Both the position numbers and the translations under genes were made by a program. From positions 1-14,883 of the forward strand of contig JAEXVC010000194.1 in the NCBI GenBank assembly GCA_023406715.1: a stretch of DNA of 14,883 bases. Direction: 5' to 3'. Shown here one piece after another: positions 1 to 6,507 of this stretch. This DNA comes from Bacteroidota bacterium (GTDB lineage Bacteria > Bacteroidota > Bacteroidia > Bacteroidales > Tenuifilaceae). Under the pieces are notes generated by a model. It saw only the letters and a list, made by a program, of their open reading frames with translations. It did not search any database and was not told where the DNA came from. The number at the start of each line of letters is the position of its first letter. The stretch's first letter is position 1.

Positions 1-1
1 A

Positions 2-631
2 CTGCTCTACCTCAGTCTGTTTTTCCTACTATATGGGTTTATCTTTTACAACGATCAGTATATGAATAGCCCTTATATGTTAACATTCGTTGGGTTATTT
101 CTTACCTCAAACCTTGCAATGTTCTACTATCAGTTTGCCTTTTCGTGGGAGAGTTCATTTTACGATATGTTCTTAGTTCATAGGATATCTCCCTTTAACT
201 TTGTTTTGGCAAAATATTACCTTTTTGCAATAATGTGCGTGTTGAGTTATTTGTTAACGCTCCCTTACGCATTTATAGATTCAAAAATTGCATTTATAAA
301 TACCGCAATGCTTTTCTACAATGTAGGTATTACATCAATTATCCTATTTTTTGCTGGGTCATTTAGTACTTCGAGCATCGATTTAGGACGAACTCAGTTT
401 ATGAATTACCAAGGTACTAGTGCTCATCATTTTTTTATGATGATTCCTTTGCTTGGAATACCTGCGTTAATTCTAGTTCCATTTTATTATGCGGGAATGC
501 TAAACGTTGGTTTTTTTGTAATGGCGATTTTAGGTGCTATTGCAATACTGCTTCACAGGCAACTTGTCGGTTTTATCAGCAATAGACTAGTTAAAAGAAA
601 GTATATTATGTCAAGTGGTTTCAGAAAATAA
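2..631 (+). CDS. ABC transporter permease, DUF5687 family (C-terminal part)
   Basis: Membrane subunit of a Bacteroidota-type ABC exporter; substrate unknown. The reading frame is open to the left window edge, so the ATG at 62 is probably internal and 209 C-terminal residues are visible of a family usually near 490. About six hydrophobic segments are seen, including one in the first 15 residues before the ATG. Family-like motifs are 'FSWESSFYD', 'LTLPYAF', 'YNVGITS' and 'IDLGRTQFMNYQGT', the pattern I associate with DUF5687. The tail is basic (residues RKYIMSSGFRK), consistent with a cytoplasmic end. The ATP-binding gene follows after 11 nt on the same strand, which supports the transporter call. 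The family name rests on recall of the motif pattern; the membrane nature and partial status are directly visible. Confidence 0.8.
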   Translation: MLYLSLFFLLYGFIFYNDQYMNSPYMLTFVGLFLTSNLAMFYYQFAFSWESSFYDMFLVHRISPFNFVLAKYYLFAIMCVLSYLLTLPYAFIDSKIAFINTAMLFYNVGITSIILFFAGSFSTSSIDLGRTQFMNYQGTSAHHFFMMIPLLGIPALILVPFYYAGMLNVGFFVMAILGAIAILLHRQLVGFISNRLVKRKYIMSSGFRK

Positions 632-642
632 TAATTACAGCT

Positions 643-1332
643 ATGATAGAGATTTTAAAACTTCAGAAAGTATATAGTAAGAGTTTTGCACTTACAATTG
701 AGAATCTAAAAATTAATAAAGGTGAACTTGTTGGTCTTGTTGGTAATAATGGGGCTGGTAAAACAACACTGTTGAGTTTGATACTCGATTTAATTAAGGC
801 TACCGATGGATATGTGAAATCCAAAGATTTGCAGGTTGATAAAACCGACGATTGGAAAAACTATACTGGCTCATACCTTAACGAGCGTTTCTTAATTCCT
901 TACCTTACACCTAAAGAGTTTTTTGAGTTTGTAGGTGATTTGTACGGAAAGAATAAGTCCGACATTGCGCTTTTCATGAAAGAAAATGAAGGCTTTTTCT
1001 CAATTGAAGATGAAGACTTGTATATCCGTGAACTTTCCGCAGGTAATAAAAACAAGGTTGGTATATTGGCAACAATGATATCAAATCCAGAAATAATTAT
1101 TCTCGACGAACCTTTTGCAAACCTTGACCCCAGCTCACAACTTTGGTTAAAATCTAAATTGAAAGAATTGAACGCTAAGGGTACAACCATAATTATTTCG
1201 AGTCACGATTTGATGCACGTAACCGAAATTTGTTCACGTATATTGATACTTGAAGATGGGAAAATTGTAAACGATAGCAAAACCCATAGTAACAGCTTGC
1301 AGGAGTTGGAGAGTTACTTTAAGTTGAATTAA
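643..1332 (+). CDS. ABC transporter ATP-binding protein
   Basis: Cytoplasmic ATPase that powers the adjoining DUF5687 membrane subunit. The 229 residues hold one nucleotide-binding domain: Walker A GNNGAGKT (34-41), signature LSAGN (131-135, a variant of LSGGQ), Walker B IIILDE (151-156) with catalytic E156, D-loop NLD (160-162) and H-loop H188 in SSHD. The region where the Q-loop is expected reads YLNER (78-82), with no glutamine, as in several exporter-type ATPases with Glu or Asn there. The protein ends about 40 residues after the H-loop, with no extra regulatory domain. The stop codon overlaps the kinase ATG by one base (TAATG), so the two genes are likely translationally coupled. The transported compound cannot be read from the sequence. 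Confidence 0.93.
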   Translation: MIEILKLQKVYSKSFALTIENLKINKGELVGLVGNNGAGKTTLLSLILDLIKATDGYVKSKDLQVDKTDDWKNYTGSYLNERFLIPYLTPKEFFEFVGDLYGKNKSDIALFMKENEGFFSIEDEDLYIRELSAGNKNKVGILATMISNPEIIILDEPFANLDPSSQLWLKSKLKELNAKGTTIIISSHDLMHVTEICSRILILEDGKIVNDSKTHSNSLQELESYFKLN

Positions 1333-2300
1333 TGCCTAAGGATTTTGAGGATATTCTACTAATTGGTCAGCACGATAAGTTCGTGCTGACTCTTTCTAAT
1401 CCTAAGAATATTCTAAAGTCCAACGGTGAAATTTGTAGCACTTTTGTTGGTATTCGTCAAAGCAATGGACAAAAAGTAATTGTTAAGCGCTTTCATAAGT
1501 ATTTAAACAATAATCCCCTTTATTGTTTACGTGCTGAACGTGAATATGAGGGATTGTCCAAGTGTACAAAGCAAAACTCTGAGTTAATTTTTGTTGATGA
1601 CACTAAATACCTTGTTCGTGATTTTACCGAGGGTGTCGACTTGCAGAAAATCATAACAGGGAAATACAAAGCAAAGATTACAGTTCATCAAAAAAATTTG
1701 ATTGTAATTGAAACGCTAAAGGCATTAAAACGCATACACAATGCAGGATTTGTTCATTGCGATATTAAACCTAGCAATATTGTAATTAGAATGGTTGATG
1801 ATGTTATCAATTTTGATAATCCACAGGTGGAGATTATTGATTTTGGATTGATTCGTAAGCCTTCAGAGCCATTGTGCGATAGGAGGGATAAGTTGCCATT
1901 TTCGTTGATTTACTCTTCGCCCGAGCAGATTCTAAACCTTTGGGAGTTAATACAGCCCCAAACCGATATTTATGGAATGGGTATGACGTTATGGCAATTG
2001 CTAACAGGTAAAACGCCTTGGGAGAGTAGCAATCCTTTAATGCGAATTCAGCTACAGTTGGTGGTTCCTTTGCCAAGTCACAAAAATATTCCGGATTCAA
2101 TTTTTGAGGTTGTTGCAAAAGCAACATCAAAAGCAAGACTTCCCAAACCGCCAAGGTTTTATAATCATAACCAACTTCTTGAATTTGAACGCGAGGCTAT
2201 TGCGTACAGATACGCATCTGCCGATGATATGATTAGTGCGTTAGAACGTTTGGATTTATCAATGTTACAAAGGAAAAAGTCGTTTTGGAAGATGTTTTAG
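1332..2300 (+). CDS. Soluble Hanks-type Ser/Thr protein kinase
   Basis: Eukaryotic-like protein kinase, 322 residues, no membrane segment and no added sensor domain. Seen motifs are the ATP-anchoring lysine K52 in VIVKRF, a likely C-helix glutamate at 69-71, catalytic loop HCDIKPSN (142-149, D144 as base), metal-binding DFG (170-172), SPE (196-198, the APE position) and DIYGMG (212-217). The Arg of HRD is replaced by Cys143, so this is a 'non-RD' kinase that may not need activation-loop phosphorylation. The Gly-rich loop (about 32-41) is degenerate. All key catalytic residues are present, so I expect an active enzyme. The one-base overlap with the ABC ATPase gene suggests it acts with, or on, the transporter; that is inference. 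Its 3' end overlaps the convergent epimerase gene by 4 nt. Confidence 0.92.
   Translation: MPKDFEDILLIGQHDKFVLTLSNPKNILKSNGEICSTFVGIRQSNGQKVIVKRFHKYLNNNPLYCLRAEREYEGLSKCTKQNSELIFVDDTKYLVRDFTEGVDLQKIITGKYKAKITVHQKNLIVIETLKALKRIHNAGFVHCDIKPSNIVIRMVDDVINFDNPQVEIIDFGLIRKPSEPLCDRRDKLPFSLIYSSPEQILNLWELIQPQTDIYGMGMTLWQLLTGKTPWESSNPLMRIQLQLVVPLPSHKNIPDSIFEVVAKATSKARLPKPPRFYNHNQLLEFEREAIAYRYASADDMISALERLDLSMLQRKKSFWKMF
1366..1390 (+). repeat. Perfect 10-bp inverted repeat inside the kinase gene
   Basis: GTCAGCACGA (1366-1375), a 5-nt spacer TAAGT, then TCGTGCTGAC (1381-1390). It covers kinase codons 12-20, about 35 nt after the start codon, and is followed by pyrimidine-rich TCTTTCT. In RNA it would form a stable stem-loop with six G-C pairs. 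It could act as an intragenic attenuator, pause site or mRNA stability element, or may be fortuitous. Confidence 0.6.
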
Positions 2301-3220
2301 GGCGTATTTCTCACTAGCAAATCGTCCAAAGCATTATCTAAATCAGAAAACTTCCATTCAAATCCCAATTCTTTAAGTTTTTTAGGTTCAACAGTTTGGT
2401 CTGCAAGAAGTGTTTCTTTGGCCATATACCTTAGTGCTAATTTTAATAGGAATGCTGGAACTTTTAGAAACACAGGCCTATTTATCTTCTTCCCAGCTGT
2501 TTTTGTTATTTCACTTAGCGAAACCGGATTTGGCGATACAAGGTTGAATGCACCTGTTGCTGTTTCTATTCTAATCAGGTAGATAATTGCCGATATATGG
2601 TCGTGTATGTGTATCCAGGGAATAACTTGCTTCCCTGAGCCCAATATTGTCCCTACAAAATATTTGATTGGGGTTAGTATTTTAGGTAGAAATCCACCTT
2701 TATTCGATAAAACAATTCCTGTTCTGATTAAAACAACTCTAGTTTTTGATTCGCATTTCAATGCTTGCTGTTCCCATTCATCTGTTAAGTTTGATAGGAA
2801 TCCAGGACCTTTAAATGAATTCTCAGTTAATTGCTCCAATGAGTTATGGCTGTAGTACCCTACTGCCGATGCTTGAATAAATACCTTTGGAGGTGTATTG
2901 CAACTATTAATAGCCTTTGCAATTATTGCAGTGGTATTTATTCTACTATTCCATATTTTCTCTTTGTTGGATTTTGTCCAAGGAACAGCAATTCTATGTC
3001 CAGCAAGATTTACAATAACATTGCATCCATTAATTAAAGGAACAAGTTCTTCGTGATTTTTACCGTTCCACTCAACAGGAATAACTTTCCCATCGAAAAT
3101 CTCATCTACTTTTGATTTGCTGCGCGATAGGAGTTTTACCTCATAGCCATCCTTAAGCAAGGTGTTGATTAACTTTTGGCCAATTAGTCCTGTTCCTCCT
3201 ATTATTACTGCAGTTGGCAT
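2297..3220 (-). CDS. TIGR01777-type NAD-dependent epimerase (YfcH-like)
   Basis: Cytoplasmic Rossmann-fold protein of the extended SDR superfamily, 307 residues, matching the usual family length of about 300. N-terminal dinucleotide-binding motif GGTGLIG (8-14), the family's SAVGYY stretch (118-123), where the tyrosine sits at the SDR active-site position, PWIHIHD (201-207), and a C-terminal DUF1731-like tail (about 251-298). The substrate of this widespread family is unknown; similarity to nucleotide-sugar epimerases does not prove that activity. It is last in the minus-strand run, separated from the lipoprotein gene by 55 bp that hold a strong hairpin, so it may be transcribed by partial readthrough or independently. 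Its stop codon lies inside the last codons of the convergent kinase gene. Confidence 0.92.
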   Translation of the reverse strand: MPTAVIIGGTGLIGQKLINTLLKDGYEVKLLSRSKSKVDEIFDGKVIPVEWNGKNHEELVPLINGCNVIVNLAGHRIAVPWTKSNKEKIWNSRINTTAIIAKAINSCNTPPKVFIQASAVGYYSHNSLEQLTENSFKGPGFLSNLTDEWEQQALKCESKTRVVLIRTGIVLSNKGGFLPKILTPIKYFVGTILGSGKQVIPWIHIHDHISAIIYLIRIETATGAFNLVSPNPVSLSEITKTAGKKINRPVFLKVPAFLLKLALRYMAKETLLADQTVEPKKLKELGFEWKFSDLDNALDDLLVRNTP

Positions 3221-3232
3221 GGTTTGTATTTT

Positions 3233-3265
3233 ACCCCTTAAAGGGTTCGAAACCCTTTAAGGGGT
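3233..3265. repeat. 33-bp near-perfect palindrome between lipoprotein and epimerase genes
   Basis: Arms ACCCCTTAAAGGGTT (3233-3247) and AACCCTTTAAGGGGT (3251-3265) are perfectly complementary over 15 bp around a CGA loop. It fills most of the 55-bp gap. Read on the minus strand it would form a very stable stem but is followed by AAAATACAAACC rather than a U-tract, so it is not a textbook intrinsic terminator. It may end or stabilise the receptor-lipoprotein transcript, or be a copy of a dispersed palindromic repeat. Confidence 0.75.
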
Positions 3266-3275
3266 TTGTCATGAT

Positions 3276-4010
3276 TTATTCAATTTCAACCCAAATATCA
3301 CTTGCAATATTTAGTGCCGATGTTATGGTACTGATATCGGTAAATAATTCACCACTTGCACCAGAATAATGGCTATGGCCAATAGGTTTGAGGTAAAACT
3401 TTCCACCTTTAGCATCGGTATGTATATCTGCCGAATAAACTAGCGCAGGCTGTGCCGATGTTGCATAATTCTCATCGCCAGGGAAACGATTATTGTGCCA
3501 GTAGTTGTTCCAATCCCAAGGCTGATTAATCTCCATAAGTAGTTTGAATTGCTTCAAATTGCTGGGAACAGCAAATTTTATCACAAAACTTCCTTGTGGA
3601 GTGGCTCCTGTGTATGCATCGGGTAGCGGGTTTTCGGGACTAGGAAGGAAATACCCATCTTTGGTCATTTTGCCAAGTTTATGCAACCAGTAAGGCAACG
3701 ATGCTGGGCGACGTCTTTCGCCGGGTTGCCATTTACCTTTCTCGTATACACCATACTTGAAAATGCCTGTTGTAATTGATTTCGATGCGTAAACTGTTTG
3801 TATGTAGTTACCGTTCATATCCTCAATCCAAAATACAATTAATGGATGATTGAAGGAGTTGCCTGGAGTAAAGTTGATATTAATTCCAACCCCGCTATCA
3901 AATGGTTTTGTAACAACAACCTCTGGTGTTTCAGATGTTTTTACCGTTTGGGAAGTGCTGCACGATACTGCTATTATCGCTGCAAGGGAGATGTATAATA
4001 GTTTTTTCAT
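3276..4010 (-). CDS. Lipoprotein, DUF2271-like, paired with TonB receptor
   Basis: 244 residues with a lipoprotein signal peptide: MKKLLYIS start, hydrophobic core, Cys17 after AVS as the likely lipidation site. The mature part is a single domain with 'FWIEDMNGNYIQTVY' (60-74), 'LPYWLHKLGKM' (105-115), 'DAYTGATPQGSF' (131-142) and an aromatic stretch WDWNNYWHNNRFPGDENY (165-182). The order 'W-ED-x-G-x-x-x-x-T' then 'GAT-x-x-G' resembles DUF2271 periplasmic proteins, but the match is from memory and partial. It starts 10 nt after the TonB-receptor stop, so the two are almost certainly co-transcribed; a surface or periplasmic accessory role in the same uptake process is the natural inference. 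No residues reminiscent of an enzyme active site are recognised. Confidence 0.75.
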   Translation of the reverse strand: MKKLLYISLAAIIAVSCSTSQTVKTSETPEVVVTKPFDSGVGININFTPGNSFNHPLIVFWIEDMNGNYIQTVYASKSITTGIFKYGVYEKGKWQPGERRRPASLPYWLHKLGKMTKDGYFLPSPENPLPDAYTGATPQGSFVIKFAVPSNLKQFKLLMEINQPWDWNNYWHNNRFPGDENYATSAQPALVYSADIHTDAKGGKFYLKPIGHSHYSGASGELFTDISTITSALNIASDIWVEIE

Positions 4011-4020
4011 ATCACTTGTT

Positions 4021-6429
4021 TTAAAACTCTAAAATAATACCTATTGTTGGCAATATAGTTCCAGAACCATCATTTTTCAATTTTTTGAGCAAATATCTTG
4101 ATGGATCGCTTGGATTTACTATTGGATTCCCGTTTATATCTGTTTCTGCAATATAGGCATCTGCCTCTTCTCCCTTATAATTGTAAATATTCTGAACATC
4201 CACATATAGGTTTAGAGTCCACTTGCTGAAGTAGAACATCTTATCGACTCTGACATCAAGTTGATGGAATCCACCTAAACGCAATGTGTTGAACTTGCCA
4301 TAATCCAAAACTGCTTGATTACGAGTGTTCCAAACATCAATTAATGCTGATGTTTGCAAATCATAAGGAGTGTAAGGTGCACCACCTACAAATCTCCATT
4401 TAAATCCAACATCCCAACCACGTTTAAATGTGCGTGTTGCTGTAATTGAAATTAGATGCTCATTATCCCACGATGTTGGAATGTAACCAGAGGTAGGATT
4501 TAGATTTTCATCCATCTTTGCACTCTCACTTCTTACTAAAGTATAAGAGATAAGAGTGTTAAAGCCAAGTAGGTTCTTATTTCGATATAGGAATTCTGCG
4601 CCATAAGCGTGTCCTTTACCTATCGATTTTACCGGTTCATCGCCGAATGTGCCGTAACCAGCACCTTTACTTGCTATTGATACAGAGTCGATTAATGAAA
4701 CGGGATAGTTGTTATAAAGTTTCAAAAATCCCTCCACCGATAATCGGCTCGATTCGTTTGGTAGCCATTCTGCTCCAAATACAATATGGTCACTTTGAAT
4801 ATATTTCAATCCATTTGATTTGTTTACCAAATCACCAGCAGGATTGCTAAACCCAAGAGTGGTGTACGAAGGTTGTTGGTAGAACCTTCCTACGTTGAAG
4901 TTTAGGTAGTACTCAGGTGTAATCTCATACGATGCAGAGAAGCGTGGGCTAATCTGGTTGAAAAGATTACTCATTTCGCTTGAATAGTTATTGGCATCGG
5001 CACGTAAACCAAGCGATAGTGTTAGCTTTTGGAAGTAAGTGTGATTTATTTGTCCAAACAAACTCCACTTAAACATATCCATGTTGGTTTCGTAGTTGTC
5101 GGGTTGGTAGGTTTCTCCAACATATTTTGCGCGGAATGTGCTATTGTAATAACGGGCATATTCAGTTCCTGCTCCAAAGTTTAAGTCGTAGTCTCCCCAA
5201 ACTTTTAACTGACGCTCGTACCTAAATTTATTTTCTGTTTCCCACGATTTATAATCCAATAGTTTTGGCAGTGATTCATCGTTGTTTTGATACTTGTACT
5301 GTCGGTTGTTGAGCATGTTCCGGCTTACAACGTAGGTTTCAAATCCATTCTTCTTGAAATGTTTGTAGGATGCACCTAAAGTATAATTCCATTGGGTGTT
5401 TACAGGTAAATAACCTAAGATGTAACGTTGAGACTCATCAGGATTTTTCAGTCCTGTGTTTAGTTCAAAATCGTCAATAGCGCCTAATCCAATTATTGTT
5501 AGTTCATTTTTGCTGTCGAACTTGGTTTTAGTTTTAAACTGAAAGTCGTTGTAAGTGGGGAGAAAGGGCAAACCTAGTGCATCGAAAAGAAATTGAAGGT
5601 ATGAGCGACGAGCAGAGAATATGAACGATGTATTTTTGCTTATGGGTCCATCTAGCGTAAGAGCTAAATCTGATGCTCCAACGGCGGTTTTTACTTTTAG
5701 TTTATCCTTATTACCATCAATTTGTCTAAAATCTAATACTGAACTCATTGCATTGCCATAGTTTGCAGGGAATGCGCCAGAGTAAAAGTTTACCTCCCGC
5801 ACAAAATCAACGTTGATAATTCCAACGGGTCCGCCCGATGCTCCTTGCGTGGCAAAGTGGTTGAGGTTTGGAATCTCAATTCCATCGAGGTAGAACCTGT
5901 TCTCGTTCGGACCTCCACCTCGAACAATAACGTCGTTACGGTACGAAACCGATGACGCAACCCCCGGTAACGATTGTATTGCTTTACTGATATCGCGATT
6001 TCCCCCGGGATTCTTCTCTATTTCATCAATCCCAATTCTTCGAAGCGAAACTGGTGCATCGTCGCTTCTGCGAAATGTAGATGCTTTAACAACTACACCT
6101 TCAAGTTCTACTGAGGTTTGCTCTATAGGTAAGTCTACAAATGATGTTTTTGCATTTGTAACAAGAATTGCCTCGGAAATGTATGGCTTAAAGCCGATTG
6201 CTGAAACTTGTATCTCAATATAACCAGGCTTTAGTCCAGTGAATAGGTAATTGCCATCATAATCGGAGGTTGTACCTATTGTTGTGCCAAAAATAATAAT
6301 ATTAGCGAAGGGTATAGGTTCATTGTTTTGCTTGTCGTAAACCCTCCCTTTTACGGTTCCTGATTCCTGAGAGTATAAAACAAAAGGCATCAAAAATGGT
6401 AAAACTAAAATACTGTATAGTGTTTTCAT
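4021..6429 (-). CDS. TonB-dependent outer-membrane receptor with N-terminal carboxypeptidase-regulatory-like domain
   Basis: 802-residue outer-membrane transporter. Signal peptide at 1-20 (MKTLYSILVL..., cut near LYSQE); carboxypeptidase-D-regulatory-like beta-sandwich at about 23-105 (GTVKGRVYDKQNNEPIPFAN); plug at about 120-240 with 'SLPGVASSVSYRNDVIVRGG' and 'FYLDGIEIPN'; beta-barrel from about 245 to the end, rich in aromatic alternating strands and closing on a C-terminal Phe (IGIILEF), the usual outer-membrane assembly signal. There is no SusD partner nearby and the plug is preceded by no long STN domain, so it is not a typical SusC glycan receptor or FecA-type signalling receptor. The substrate is unknown; the tandem lipoprotein is the only clue. 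Upstream is a 75-bp gap with operator-like repeats. Confidence 0.95.
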   Translation of the reverse strand: MKTLYSILVLPFLMPFVLYSQESGTVKGRVYDKQNNEPIPFANIIIFGTTIGTTSDYDGNYLFTGLKPGYIEIQVSAIGFKPYISEAILVTNAKTSFVDLPIEQTSVELEGVVVKASTFRRSDDAPVSLRRIGIDEIEKNPGGNRDISKAIQSLPGVASSVSYRNDVIVRGGGPNENRFYLDGIEIPNLNHFATQGASGGPVGIINVDFVREVNFYSGAFPANYGNAMSSVLDFRQIDGNKDKLKVKTAVGASDLALTLDGPISKNTSFIFSARRSYLQFLFDALGLPFLPTYNDFQFKTKTKFDSKNELTIIGLGAIDDFELNTGLKNPDESQRYILGYLPVNTQWNYTLGASYKHFKKNGFETYVVSRNMLNNRQYKYQNNDESLPKLLDYKSWETENKFRYERQLKVWGDYDLNFGAGTEYARYYNSTFRAKYVGETYQPDNYETNMDMFKWSLFGQINHTYFQKLTLSLGLRADANNYSSEMSNLFNQISPRFSASYEITPEYYLNFNVGRFYQQPSYTTLGFSNPAGDLVNKSNGLKYIQSDHIVFGAEWLPNESSRLSVEGFLKLYNNYPVSLIDSVSIASKGAGYGTFGDEPVKSIGKGHAYGAEFLYRNKNLLGFNTLISYTLVRSESAKMDENLNPTSGYIPTSWDNEHLISITATRTFKRGWDVGFKWRFVGGAPYTPYDLQTSALIDVWNTRNQAVLDYGKFNTLRLGGFHQLDVRVDKMFYFSKWTLNLYVDVQNIYNYKGEEADAYIAETDINGNPIVNPSDPSRYLLKKLKNDGSGTILPTIGIILEF

Positions 6430-6448
6430 GAGTTTTATTTGTTTTCAC

Positions 6449-6479
6449 GGTAAACATCAAAAAAAATAAATTGTTTACC
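6449..6479 (-). promoter_or_regulatory. Operator-like inverted repeat ahead of TonB receptor
   Basis: GGTAAACA (6449-6456) and TGTTTACC (6472-6479) form a perfect 8-bp dyad with a 15-nt A/T spacer, 20 bp before the receptor start codon. The distal arm touches a TAGATTTTG element (6479-6487, minus strand) that resembles a -7 box with one extra base. This arrangement suits a repressor or activator site; no regulator can be named. No U-tract follows it on the minus strand, so a terminator is less likely. Confidence 0.4.
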
Positions 6480-6499
6480 AAAATCTATTAAAAACTATA

Positions 6500-6507
6500 C
6501 AAATCTA
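6500..6507 (-). promoter_or_regulatory. Candidate Bacteroidota -7 box (TAGATTTG) for TonB receptor
   Basis: TAGATTTG on the minus strand fits TAnnTTTG exactly and overlaps the stop codon of the preceding LtaS-like gene. It would place transcription start near 6493, about 65 nt before the receptor ATG. No convincing -33 TTTG is found 19-21 bp upstream, which lowers confidence. Confidence 0.35.

Noticed and set aside
62..631. Permease gene starting at the ATG at 62
   Set aside because: The frame is open back to base 2 and encodes another hydrophobic helix, so the gene begins left of the window.
900..1190. 96-aa minus-strand frame inside the ABC ATPase gene
   Set aside because: Lies wholly within a well-supported gene and encodes no recognisable domain; a shadow frame. 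The same holds for the frames at 1834-2154, 2607-2855, 2846-3037, 3850-4032, 4647-4850, 7308-7505, 7784-7978, 8731-9003, 9091-9300 and 9413-9595.
6449..6479. Dyad as a terminator for the LtaS-like gene
   Set aside because: The loop is 15 nt, the stem only 8 bp, and no U-tract follows on the minus strand; an operator is a better reading.
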